From the NCBI RefSeq assembly GCF_050175855.1, contig NZ_JBFXIO010000188.1:1-9590 (forward strand): DNA of 9,590 nucleotides. The letters run 5' to 3'. Under the pieces are notes generated by a model. That model worked only from the letters and a program-made list of their open reading frames with translations, searched no databases and was not told where the DNA came from. The position numbers and the translations under genes are program-made. The first letter of the stretch is position 1; every line of letters begins with the position of its first letter. The stretch is from Piscinibacter sp050175855. GTDB taxonomy: Bacteria > Pseudomonadota > Gammaproteobacteria > Burkholderiales > Burkholderiaceae_C. Shown one piece after another: positions 1 through 9,003 of the stretch.

Positions 1-798
<798 letters not shown>

Positions 799-820
799 GC
801 GTTGCCGTCGGTCATTGGCC

Positions 821-853
821 CGGCCCCGCCGCTTCGATACAGTGGCGGGGTCG
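821..853 (+). terminator. Long hairpin in the katG-dps spacer (terminator, attenuator or mRNA-stability element)
   Basis: Bases 821-833 (CGGCCCCGCCGCT) pair with 841-853 (AGTGGCGGGGTCG) around a 7-base loop (834-840). This makes a 13-bp stem with two G-U pairs (823/851 and 831/843). It begins 22 bases after the katG stop and ends 16 bases before the dps ribosome-binding site. No U-rich tract follows, so it is not a textbook intrinsic terminator. Partial termination, protection of the katG 3' end, or an RNA-processing boundary between katG and dps would all fit. The structure is read directly; its role is inferred. Confidence 0.55.
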
Positions 854-869
854 ATCCGTTTCAGAGAAC

Positions 870-875
870 AAGGAG
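870..875 (+). promoter_or_regulatory. Shine-Dalgarno site of dps
   Basis: AAGGAG lies 8 bases before the ATG at 884. It is the only strong Shine-Dalgarno sequence in this gene cluster. It decides the dps start: an in-frame ATG at 815 has no such site, would place the hairpin at 821-853 inside the coding region, and would add 23 residues unlike the family. Confidence 0.85.
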
Positions 876-883
876 ATCCGCTC

Positions 884-1396
884 ATGGCAAAGAAGAGCAA
901 GGCACCGGCCAAGGCGTCGGGCCCGGCGATCAACATCGGCATCAGCGAGAAGGACCGCGCCGCCATCGCCGGCGGCCTCTCGCGCCTGCTGGCCGACACC
1001 TACACGCTGTACCTGACGACGCACAACTTCCACTGGAACGTCACCGGGCCGATGTTCAACACGCTGCATGCGATGTTCATGGCCCAGTACACCGAGCTGT
1101 GGAACGCGGTCGACCCGATCGCCGAGCGCATCCGCTCGCTGGGCTCGCCGGCGCCGGGCTCCTACGCGCAGTTCGGCGCGCTGGCCTCGATCAAGGATGC
1201 GCCGGCCAAGCCGCCGAAGGCGATGGAGATGGTGAAGATCCTCGTCGACGGCCACGAGGCGGTGGCGCGCACCGCGCGCAGCATCTTCCCGCTGGCCGAC
1301 GCCGCCGGCGACGAGCCGACCGCCGACCTGCTCACCCAGCGCCTGACCGTGCACGAGCAGACGGCGTGGATGCTGCGCTCGCTGCTCGAAGACTGA
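884..1396 (+). CDS. dps: Dps family ferritin-like DNA-protection protein (170 aa)
   Basis: Dps forms a hollow dodecamer that oxidises Fe(II) with hydrogen peroxide, stores the iron as mineral and can coat DNA, so suppressing Fenton damage. The ferroxidase ligands are visible with exact family spacing: H50 (in HNFHWNVTG), H62 (12 residues on), D77 and E81 (in DPIAER). These correspond to E. coli H51, H63, D78 and E82. The N-terminus is lysine-rich (K3, K4, K6, K10), the type of tail some Dps proteins use to bind DNA. The length is normal for the family. The start at 884 is set by AAGGAG at 870-875. Dps follows katG with an 85-bp spacer holding a strong hairpin, and precedes the DJ-1-like gene by 14 bp, so it probably heads or bridges a peroxide-stress operon. 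The gene symbol is assigned by family; dpsA would serve equally well. Confidence 0.96.
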   Translation: MAKKSKAPAKASGPAINIGISEKDRAAIAGGLSRLLADTYTLYLTTHNFHWNVTGPMFNTLHAMFMAQYTELWNAVDPIAERIRSLGSPAPGSYAQFGALASIKDAPAKPPKAMEMVKILVDGHEAVARTARSIFPLADAAGDEPTADLLTQRLTVHEQTAWMLRSLLED

Positions 1397-1410
1397 GCCG
1401 GGCGAGCATC

Positions 1411-2022
1411 GTGCGCATTGCGATCCTGACCTTCGACGGCTTCAACGAGCTCGACTCCTTCATCGCGCTGGGCCTGCTCAACCGGCTCGGCGCGCAGGGG
1501 TGGAAGGCGGAGATCGCCAGCCCGACCTCGCACGTCACCTCGATGAACGGCGTGACGGTGCAGGCGCAGCGGCCGCTGGAGTTCGCCAACGAGGCCGATG
1601 CGGTGATCTTCGGCAGCGGCATCTATACCCGCGCCATCGCCGAGAACAGCGCGCTGCTCGACCGGCTTCAGCTCGACCCGGTGCGCCAGCTGATCGGCGG
1701 GCAATGCTCGGGCGTGCTGCTGATGGCACGCCTGGGCCTGATCGCCGACGTGCCGGCCTGTACCGACCTGACCACCAAGCCCTGGGTCGTCGCGGCCGGC
1801 GTGCGCGTGGTGGATGCGCCCTTCCATGCGCGTGGCCCGATCGCCACCGCCGGCGGCTGCCTCGCCTCGCAGTACCTCGCCGCCTGGATGATGGCCAAGC
1901 GCGCCGGCTTCGATGCGGCCGCGCAGGCGCTGCACTACGCCGCGCCGGTGGGCGAGAAGGACACCTACGTCGAGCGGCTGCTGCAGGGCGTGCGGCCGTT
2001 CGTGGATGCGCCCACGGCCTGA
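1411..2022 (+). CDS. DJ-1/PfpI family protein (class I glutamine amidotransferase-like fold), 203 aa
   Basis: The family has a Rossmann-like fold with a reactive cysteine in a nucleophile elbow. Members act as chaperones, glyoxalase/deglycase-type repair enzymes, proteases or isonitrile hydratases, so the substrate here cannot be named. Visible landmarks are the N-terminal strand and loop IAILTFDGFNELD with the conserved acidic residue E13, the elbow GGQCSG with candidate nucleophile C99, and IATAGGCLASQYLAAWMM near residue 150, matching the family's AGG segment and following helix. No signal peptide or C-terminal AraC DNA-binding domain is present, so it is a stand-alone cytoplasmic protein rather than a GATase1-like AraC regulator. 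The start is GTG at 1411, immediately before the first beta strand; upstream in-frame codons read through the dps region and do not resemble the family. Its Shine-Dalgarno sequence is weak (GGGCGAG). It sits 14 bp after dps and 10 bp before the ATPase, suggesting coupled translation in one operon. Confidence 0.87.
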   Translation: MRIAILTFDGFNELDSFIALGLLNRLGAQGWKAEIASPTSHVTSMNGVTVQAQRPLEFANEADAVIFGSGIYTRAIAENSALLDRLQLDPVRQLIGGQCSGVLLMARLGLIADVPACTDLTTKPWVVAAGVRVVDAPFHARGPIATAGGCLASQYLAAWMMAKRAGFDAAAQALHYAAPVGEKDTYVERLLQGVRPFVDAPTA

Positions 2023-2032
2023 GCCGACGCCG

Positions 2033-4576
2033 ATGCGGGGCGCGCGGCGCCTCGCGCCGATCGCGCATTGGTGGAGCCGTACGCCCGACGAGCTGCTCGC
2101 CGCCCTGCAGTCGTCGCACGAAGGGCTGAGTCCGCGAGAAGCGGCGCGGCGGCTTCGCGAGCACGGCCGCAACACCGTGCGCGCCGACGACACACCCGGC
2201 TGGCCGCGCCTGCTGCTGCGCCAGTTCGCCAGCCCGCTGGTGCTGATCCTGCTGTTCGGCGCAGCGGTCTCGCTGGCTCTGCGCGATTGGACCGAGGCCG
2301 CGATCATCCTGGCCATCGTGGTGGGCAGCGCGCTGCTCGGCTTCGCTCAGGAGGCGCGGGCGTCGGCGGCGATCACCAAGCTGCGCCGCCGCCTCGCGCT
2401 GCGTGCCCAGGTTCGGCGCGGCGGTGCTCTGCGCACCGTGCCCACTGCACAGCTGGTGCCGGGCGACATCGTGGAGCTCGCCGCCGGCCACCTGGTGCCG
2501 GCCGATGCGCTGGTGCTCGAGGCGCGCGACTTCCTCGTCACCGAGGCGGCGTTGACCGGCGAATCGATGCCGGTGGAGAAGCGCCCCGGCCAGATCGCCG
2601 CCGAGGCGCCGATTGCGCGGCGCGAGAACTGCGTGTTCCTCGGCTCCTCGGTGCGCAGCGGCACGGCCACCGTGCTGGTGGCCGCCACCGGGCCCGACAC
2701 CGCCTTCGGCGCGGTGGCCGCGCAACTGGCGCAGCGCGAGCCCGAGACCGACTTCGCGCGCGGCGTGCGCCGCTTCGGCGAGCTGCTGCTGCGCGTGATG
2801 ATCGTGATGGTGCTGTTCGTGCTGCTGGTCAACCAGTGGCTGGGCCGGCCGATGGTCGACTCGCTGATGTTCGCGGTGGCATTGGCGGTGGGCCTCTCGC
2901 CCGAGCTGCTGCCGGCCATCGTCAGCGTCACGGTGGCGCGTGGTGCCCATGCGATGGCGCAGCGCGGTGTGGTGGTGCGGCGGCTGGAGGCGATCGAGAA
3001 CCTCGGCAGCATCGATGTCCTGTGCACCGACAAGACCGGCACGCTCACGGTGGGCGACATGGCACTGCACGGCGCCCTCGGCCCTGACGGCCAGCCTTCG
3101 GGCGAAGTGCTGCGCTGGGCCCATGCCAACGCCGCGCTGGAGACCGGCATCGCCAATGCGCTCGATGCCGCGCTCGTGGCCGCCGGGCAGGCGCAGGGCC
3201 TGAGCGTCGAGGGGCTGCACAAGGTCGACGAGATCCCCTACGACTTCCAGCGCCGGCGGCTGACCATCGTGGTGGCCGAGGACGAAACGACGCACCGCAT
3301 CGTCACCAAGGGCGCGTTCGACAACGTGCTCGACGCGTGTGCGCAGTGGCGTGACGGCGCCGATCCGAAGCCGCTGGACGACGGCGCGCGCCGGGCACTC
3401 GCCGACTTCTTCCGCGCGCGCAGCGAGGAGGGCTTCCGCGTGCTGGCCCTGGCCACGCGCTGCGTGCCGGCGCAGCCGCGCTACGGCGTGGCCGACGAGA
3501 CGGCGATGTGCTTCGAGGGCTTGCTGCTCTTCCTCGACCCGGTCAAGCCCGGCGCGGCGCACACGCTGCGCGAGCTGGCCGCGCTCGGCATCCGCGTCAA
3601 GGTGATCACCGGCGACAACCGCCACGTGGCGGCGCACGTGGCCGGCGCGCTGGGCCTGTCCACCGACACGCTGCTGACCGGCGAGCAGCTCGCCGCGATG
3701 CGCGACGAGGCGCTGTGGGAGCACGCGCGCCGCACCGACGTCTTCGCCGAGATCGACCCGCAGCAGAAGGAGCGCATCGTGCGCGCGCTGCAGCGCACCG
3801 GCCACGCGGTGGGCTACCTCGGCGACGGCATCAACGACGCACCGGCGCTGCACGCCGCCGACGTCGGCATCTCGGTCGACCAGGCGGTGGACGTGGCGCG
3901 CGAGAGCGCCGACATCGTGCTGCTGCGCCCCGACCTCGACGTGCTGCGCCATGGGGTCGAGGACGGCCGGCGCACCTTCGCCAACACGCTCAAGTACATC
4001 GGCATCACCACCAGTGCCAACTTCGGCAACATGGTCAGCATGGCGCTGGGCACGCTGTTCCTGCCCTTCCTGCCGCTGGCGGCCAAGCAGATCCTGCTCA
4101 ACAACTTCCTGTCGGACCTGCCCTCGATCGCGATCTCCACCGACCGCGTCGACCCCGAGCGGCTGGCCGCGCCGCAGCGCTGGCAGGTCGGCGAGCTGCG
4201 CCGGTTCATGATCGTCTTCGGGCTGGTGTCGACGGTGTTCGACCTGCTCACCTTCGCCTTGCTGCACCGCTGGTTCCGCGCCGACGAGGCCACGTTCCAG
4301 ACGGCCTGGTTCAGCGTCTCGCTGCTGACCGAGCTGGCGGTGGTGCTGGTGCTGCGCACGCGCGGCGCGTTCTGGCGCAGCGCGCCGAGCCGGCTGCTGT
4401 GGATCACCACGCTGGGCGTGGGCATCGCGGCGCTGCTGCTGCCGCTGGTGCCTCCGGTGCGCGCGCTGTTCGGCTTCGTGGCGCTGCCGGCGCCGCTGCT
4501 GGCCGCGCTGGCGGGCGTGGTGCTGGCCTACCTGCTGGCCACCGAGCTGATCAAGCGGCGCATTGGCGCCGCCTGA
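2033..4576 (+). CDS. P-type cation ATPase, P3B magnesium-transporter (MgtA/MgtB) type, 847 aa
   Basis: This is an ATP-driven ion pump of the inner membrane, most like Mg2+ importers of the MgtA/MgtB group. All core motifs are intact: actuator LTGES (T175-S178), M4 signature PELLP (P290-P294), phosphorylation motif DKTGTLT with D333, hinge TGD, and GDGINDAP (G597-P604). About ten membrane helices are visible: M1 near 66-84, M2 near 88-106, M3-M4 flanking 290, and six after residue 650. The M5 block NFGNMVSM (N663) matches MgtA. M6 reads LLNNFLSDLPSIAISTD (about 688-704), unlike the enteric MgtA NLMYD segment as I remember it, so ion choice is less certain. At 847 residues it is shorter than E. 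coli MgtA (about 898), mainly at the N-terminus. The start is ATG 2033, 10 bp after the DJ-1-like gene and without a clear Shine-Dalgarno sequence, suggesting coupling. There is no long 5' leader of the kind that senses Mg2+ before enteric mgtA. Confidence 0.9.
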   Translation: MRGARRLAPIAHWWSRTPDELLAALQSSHEGLSPREAARRLREHGRNTVRADDTPGWPRLLLRQFASPLVLILLFGAAVSLALRDWTEAAIILAIVVGSALLGFAQEARASAAITKLRRRLALRAQVRRGGALRTVPTAQLVPGDIVELAAGHLVPADALVLEARDFLVTEAALTGESMPVEKRPGQIAAEAPIARRENCVFLGSSVRSGTATVLVAATGPDTAFGAVAAQLAQREPETDFARGVRRFGELLLRVMIVMVLFVLLVNQWLGRPMVDSLMFAVALAVGLSPELLPAIVSVTVARGAHAMAQRGVVVRRLEAIENLGSIDVLCTDKTGTLTVGDMALHGALGPDGQPSGEVLRWAHANAALETGIANALDAALVAAGQAQGLSVEGLHKVDEIPYDFQRRRLTIVVAEDETTHRIVTKGAFDNVLDACAQWRDGADPKPLDDGARRALADFFRARSEEGFRVLALATRCVPAQPRYGVADETAMCFEGLLLFLDPVKPGAAHTLRELAALGIRVKVITGDNRHVAAHVAGALGLSTDTLLTGEQLAAMRDEALWEHARRTDVFAEIDPQQKERIVRALQRTGHAVGYLGDGINDAPALHAADVGISVDQAVDVARESADIVLLRPDLDVLRHGVEDGRRTFANTLKYIGITTSANFGNMVSMALGTLFLPFLPLAAKQILLNNFLSDLPSIAISTDRVDPERLAAPQRWQVGELRRFMIVFGLVSTVFDLLTFALLHRWFRADEATFQTAWFSVSLLTELAVVLVLRTRGAFWRSAPSRLLWITTLGVGIAALLLPLVPPVRALFGFVALPAPLLAALAGVVLAYLLATELIKRRIGAA

Positions 4577-4606
4577 TCGCCGCGCCGTTGCCGAGGCCTG
4601 CGCGCC

Positions 4607-6124
4607 TCACTCGTCGTCGGCTTCGTCGTTCCGCTCGTGGCCGCGCCGCGGCTTCACGGCGATCTCGAACAAGGTGGTGCTGTCGCTGACTTCGTGAGCC
4701 ACCGCCAGGAAGTACCGGCCGCCGGCCTTGAATGCGGCCAGCCCTTCGGGCGACACGTCGCCCGGGCTGACGATCATGTCGACGAATTCGACGTCATGCG
4801 GATCAGTGATGTCGTACACGGCGAAGGCGGCGGTCAGGGTGCGCTCCAGGCCGACGAAGGCCAGCACTCGACCCTTGACCTTCAGCAGCGCCAGGCCCTC
4901 CGGCTCGACACCCTTGTTGTCGCTGCGGCCGTCGTCGTAGATGCCCAGACGGATGGCTTCGGCATCGAGCCGGCTGCCGCTGTCGAAGACGATGCGGCCA
5001 TCGGCATCGCGGATCGAGAACGAGTGGCCGCCGAACTTGACCAGCGGGCCGCCTCGCGCGGAGTCGACGTTCGAGAAATTCGTGCGCCCGAGCTCGCTGC
5101 CATCGGGCACGTATTCGATCGAGGCATTGCCCGAGCTGCCGCGGCGCTCGTCCTCGCTGTCTTCGTCGCCGTTGTCGCGCGCGTCGCCCTCGTTGGCCAT
5201 CACCAGGTAGGTTCTGCCGCGATGCTCGTACGTGGCGAGGCTGTCGGGCTGGTACAGGCCCTTGACCGGCACGCTGCGCAGCTCGACGCGACCGTCCTGG
5301 TCGTTCGGGTCGATCTCGTTGCCGGGCAGTCTGAAGTCCTTCAGTCCGAGGCCGTAGATCTTCTCGAAGCGGCGCTGGCGGAGATCCAGCACGGCGACGC
5401 CGTTGGCCTCCTGCAGGCCGACGTAGGCATAGCGGCCCTCCCGGTCGACGGCGATGTACTCCGGCTCGGGCCCGTACGGGCTGTAGCTGGCCGGCTGGGT
5501 CGGCAGCGTGCCGGCCGCGGGAAACAGGCGCAGGCTGTCGTATCCGGGGATGGACGCATCGATCGGCAGCGTGGTCACCCGGCGCGAACGCACGTCGACG
5601 ATGCTGACGCTGCCCGCCGGGTCAGCCGGGTCGAGCCCGGACGGCGTCGGCCGCGGGTTGGGCGTGCCCTCGTTGGCCACCAGCACGCTGCGCCCGTCGG
5701 GCGTGAAGGTCAGCATGTCGGGCAGGGCGCCGACCGGGACCGGCACACCCAGCTGCTGCCGGCTGCGCGTGTCGAAGAAGACGACCACGCCGGGGCGGGT
5801 GCGGTCCTGGCCGTCCTCGATCGCCAGCGCCGCCAGCCCGCCGTGGAGGGCCACGCTGTTGACGGCGCCGAGGTGCCCCACCGGAATGTAGGCGGCCTGC
5901 GAGCCGCTGCGGCGGTGCAGCACCTCCACGCCCGCGACGCCGGCCACCCAGAGCGTGTCGGTGTGGCGGTCGTAGGCGACGATCTCCGCCTTCTGCGGGC
6001 TGGCATGGGCGTATCGCCACACCGGCGTGATCCTCACGTCGTCGGCGGCGTGGACCAGGGGAGCCTGGAGCAGGCTCCAGCCGACCGTGAGCAGGGCGAA
6101 CAGGCGCAGGGGAGATGGGGTCAT
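4607..6124 (-). CDS. Secreted choice-of-anchor I family beta-propeller-like protein, 505 aa
   Basis: This appears to be an exported protein whose biochemical activity is not established. The N-terminus is a Sec signal peptide: positive R7, hydrophobic core about 8-24, and a likely cut after VHA at residue 26. The rest resembles choice-of-anchor I proteins, which share a propeller-like YVTN/WD-type repeat body but differ in C-terminal anchor. Visible family-like blocks are TFTPDGRSVLVANEG, PEPEYIAVDREGRYAYVGLQEANGVAVLD, MANEGDARD (from M309), GVEPEGLALL (G405 onward) and SPEGLAAF (from S458). An acidic run, DNGDEDSEDERR, lies at 317-328. The C-terminus is a charged tail (RRGHERNDEADDE) with no LPXTG, PEP-CTERM or membrane helix, so the product is probably periplasmic or released. 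Relatives are sometimes fused to 5'-nucleotidase or metallophosphatase domains or annotated as alkaline phosphatase; no phosphatase active site is recognised here. It converges on the ATPase gene (30-bp gap) and diverges from prfC (116-bp gap). A Pho box lies 46 bp upstream. Confidence 0.82.
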   Translation of the reverse strand: MTPSPLRLFALLTVGWSLLQAPLVHAADDVRITPVWRYAHASPQKAEIVAYDRHTDTLWVAGVAGVEVLHRRSGSQAAYIPVGHLGAVNSVALHGGLAALAIEDGQDRTRPGVVVFFDTRSRQQLGVPVPVGALPDMLTFTPDGRSVLVANEGTPNPRPTPSGLDPADPAGSVSIVDVRSRRVTTLPIDASIPGYDSLRLFPAAGTLPTQPASYSPYGPEPEYIAVDREGRYAYVGLQEANGVAVLDLRQRRFEKIYGLGLKDFRLPGNEIDPNDQDGRVELRSVPVKGLYQPDSLATYEHRGRTYLVMANEGDARDNGDEDSEDERRGSSGNASIEYVPDGSELGRTNFSNVDSARGGPLVKFGGHSFSIRDADGRIVFDSGSRLDAEAIRLGIYDDGRSDNKGVEPEGLALLKVKGRVLAFVGLERTLTAAFAVYDITDPHDVEFVDMIVSPGDVSPEGLAAFKAGGRYFLAVAHEVSDSTTLFEIAVKPRRGHERNDEADDE

Positions 6125-6170
6125 GGCGAGATGCGGCTGGTGGACAAACCGGGAAGAGTCGGGCCTGTTC

Positions 6171-6188
6171 GTGACATCGCCGTGACAA
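6171..6188 (-). promoter_or_regulatory. Candidate Pho box (PhoB binding site)
   Basis: Read on the - strand, this is TTGTCAC-GGCG-ATGTCAC: two 7-bp direct repeats with a 4-bp spacer, period 11 bp. This is the architecture and near-consensus of the E. coli Pho box (CTGTCAT, 4 bp, CTGTCAY). The orientation points to the secreted-protein gene whose ATG is at 6124. Ten bases after the box is the hexamer GACTCT (6155-6160), in the position where PhoB-dependent promoters carry a -10, but it matches TATAAT poorly. The repeat is seen directly; PhoB control is inferred. Confidence 0.6.
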
Positions 6189-6190
6189 CA

Positions 6191-6205
6191 CGCCCCCTCG
6201 GGGCG
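6191..6205. repeat. Perfect inverted repeat in the divergent intergenic region
   Basis: CGCCCC (6191-6196) and GGGGCG (6200-6205) form a perfect 6-bp inverted repeat around a 3-base centre. It sits between the Pho box and the prfC start. It could be a protein-binding palindrome or a small hairpin on either transcript. In DNA this GC-rich a chance origin is quite possible. Confidence 0.3.
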
Positions 6206-6225
6206 GTGGCCGCCGACGCGCCGGG

Positions 6226-6231
6226 GATAAT
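6226..6231 (+). promoter_or_regulatory. Candidate -10 element of prfC
   Basis: GATAAT matches the sigma70 -10 consensus at five of six bases and stands out in GC-rich surroundings. It ends 9 bases before the prfC ATG at 6241, so transcription would begin within a few bases of the start codon, which has no Shine-Dalgarno sequence. No -35 hexamer is convincing at 16-18 bp upstream. Confidence 0.45.
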
Positions 6232-6240
6232 CGCGGCCCC

Positions 6241-7863
<1,623 letters not shown>

Positions 7864-7869
<6 letters not shown>

Positions 7870-7881
7870 TTCGTTTCAGGC
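7864..7881. terminator. Inverted repeat spanning both convergent stop codons (candidate bidirectional hairpin)
   Basis: GCCTGA (7864-7869) and TCAGGC (7876-7881) are perfect inverted repeats around TTCGTT. The left arm holds the prfC Ala codon and TGA; the right arm is the same Ala-TGA of the RES gene on the other strand. With one T-T mismatch the stem extends two more pairs outward (7861-7862 with 7883-7884). No T-tract follows on either side, so it is weak as an intrinsic terminator. It is nevertheless the only structure available to separate the two convergent genes. Confidence 0.4.
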
Positions 7882-8577
7882 TTCGATGGGGATCGTCAGC
7901 CGATCCTCGTCGTGCAGCATCAGCGCCTGTGTCGCGGTGACCTTGCATACCCAGCTCTGCAGGCGGTGCGTGTCGGGCAGGGACAGCGCCTGCGGCGCCA
8001 GCACCGCACCGCAGGTGCCGCCCGGCCGGCGCACCGAGGCGTAGCGGATCCACTGCGCCTTGCCGTGCGCGCGCGCCGCGCGGGCCAGCGCCTGGCAGGG
8101 TGCATAGTCGTCGCGGCGCGTCCAGGCGTCTTCCGCGGCCGACCAGGGCTCGCGGCGCAGGTCGAGCACCATGCCCTTTGCCTGTGCCTGGAAGAAGGTG
8201 TGCTCGGTGACCAGCTCGCCGCCGCGCAGCCCCTCACTGTCCATCAGGAAGCGCCAGCGCCAGTAGCCGACTTCCGTGCAGGCGGTCTCGCGCTCCTTCG
8301 CGCCGTACCAGACGCCCGGGTCGGTGCCGGCGCGAAAGCGCGAGCCATAGGGCGAGCGGTAGCGGAAGGGCGTGGCCAGCAGGTAATGCATGCCTTGCGC
8401 CGCCTCGGGCAGCGGCGGCTTGCTGGCCTCCAGCAGCCGCTCGAGCGTGGCCTGGTCGTCCAGGCTGTCGACCAGGCGCATCGTCGCCACGCGATGCTGC
8501 GCCTCCACTCCGCGCCACAGCAGCGCGGTGGCGCTGCGCAGCGGCGTGGCGAACCAATCGTCGCGCCAGGCTTGCAT
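7876..8577 (-). CDS. RES-domain toxin (NAD+ phosphorylase family) of a type II toxin-antitoxin pair, 233 aa
   Basis: RES toxins degrade cellular NAD+ (phosphorolysis in MbcT; related members deplete NAD+), stopping growth unless bound by an Xre/MbcA-type antitoxin. The family is named for conserved Arg, Glu and Ser, and candidates for all three are present in order: R80/R82 in YGSRFRAGTDPGVWYGA, E102 in ERETACTEVGYW, and S181 in YASVRRPGG. Y91 in GVWYGA is also family-typical. The N-terminal part with LLWRGVEAQHRVATMRLVD precedes the core, as in the longer proteobacterial RES proteins. No disruption is seen, so it appears functional. The start is ATG 8577, 17 bp after the antitoxin stop, with no clear Shine-Dalgarno sequence, which fits low or coupled toxin translation. 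The gene shares a stop-codon palindrome with prfC at its 3' end. Confidence 0.92.
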   Translation of the reverse strand: MQAWRDDWFATPLRSATALLWRGVEAQHRVATMRLVDSLDDQATLERLLEASKPPLPEAAQGMHYLLATPFRYRSPYGSRFRAGTDPGVWYGAKERETACTEVGYWRWRFLMDSEGLRGGELVTEHTFFQAQAKGMVLDLRREPWSAAEDAWTRRDDYAPCQALARAARAHGKAQWIRYASVRRPGGTCGAVLAPQALSLPDTHRLQSWVCKVTATQALMLHDEDRLTIPIEA

Positions 8578-8594
8578 GCGGACCGCAGCCGCGC

Positions 8595-8993
8595 TCAGAC
8601 CGGCGCGCGCATCGCGTCGAGGTAGGCCACCGCAGCGACCAGGCCCTGCGCCGAGAGGATCAGCGTGGCCGGCACGCCGCCGAGCGCGTCGTTCGGGCTG
8701 CGCATCCAGGCCAGGCGCCGCGATTCGTCGTTGCCGACCAGCGCGTCGAGCGAACGGTACAGGCGCACCAGCAGCAGGGCCAGCTCGCCTTCCTTCGACT
8801 CCGGCGGCAGGCCGCGCTCGCCTCGCCCGATGCGCGACACCGTGGCCTCGCTCACGCCGAGGATGCGCGCCAGCGCCGCGCCGTTCAGGCCGAGCAGCGC
8901 GGCGGCACGCTGCGTGGCGGTGGCCAGCACGGCCGCCTTGGCTGCGGCATCGCGGGCGGGCTGGCGGCGGGCGGGGAGGGTCAGTGCGCTCAT
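8595..8993 (-). CDS. Xre/MbcA/ParS-family antitoxin (HTH plus DUF2384 toxin-binding domain), 132 aa
   Basis: This protein neutralises the RES toxin encoded just downstream and probably represses its own operon. The N-terminal half carries a helix-turn-helix: LNGAALARILGVSEATVSRIGRGER, about residues 36-60. The C-terminal half is the MbcA/ParS/Xre toxin-binding (DUF2384) domain, with LVRLYRSLDALVG, W96MRSPNDALGG and the final LVAAVAYLDAMRAPV. In studied Xre-RES complexes the antitoxin C-terminus closes the toxin active site, which fits the conserved tail here. Three in-frame starts exist at the front: ATG 9092, 9026 and 8993. I chose 8993 because it gives the usual length and lies just after a candidate promoter (9004-9032) that would overlap the longer versions. 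No good Shine-Dalgarno sequence precedes any of them. ATG 9026 would add 11 residues and remains possible. Confidence 0.9.
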   Translation of the reverse strand: MSALTLPARRQPARDAAAKAAVLATATQRAAALLGLNGAALARILGVSEATVSRIGRGERGLPPESKEGELALLLVRLYRSLDALVGNDESRRLAWMRSPNDALGGVPATLILSAQGLVAAVAYLDAMRAPV

Positions 8994-9003
8994 TGCAGGT
9001 GAA

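Noticed and set aside
815..841. A possible dps promoter, TTGGCC-N15-GATACA
   Set aside because: The spacer is only 15 bp, the -35 is poor, and the elements fall within the hairpin at 821-853. It is not strong enough to list as a promoter, though a separate dps promoter cannot be excluded.
802..1410. Long upstream extension of the DJ-1-like frame, beginning in the katG-dps spacer
   Set aside because: The extension overlaps the whole of dps in another frame and is Arg/Ala-rich nonsense. Family similarity begins exactly at the GTG at 1411.
1535..4267. A 910-codon open frame on the - strand opposite the DJ-1-like and ATPase genes
   Set aside because: It is a shadow of the GC-rich coding strand. 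The translation is a monotonous mix of His, Gln, Arg and Glu with no recognisable domain, while the opposite strand encodes a full P-type ATPase with all motifs.
4593..4608. Inverted repeat GAGGC-N6-GCCTC between the ATPase gene and the convergent secreted-protein gene
   Set aside because: The stem is only 5 bp, with no T-tract, in very GC-rich DNA. Such repeats are expected by chance, so I do not call a terminator.
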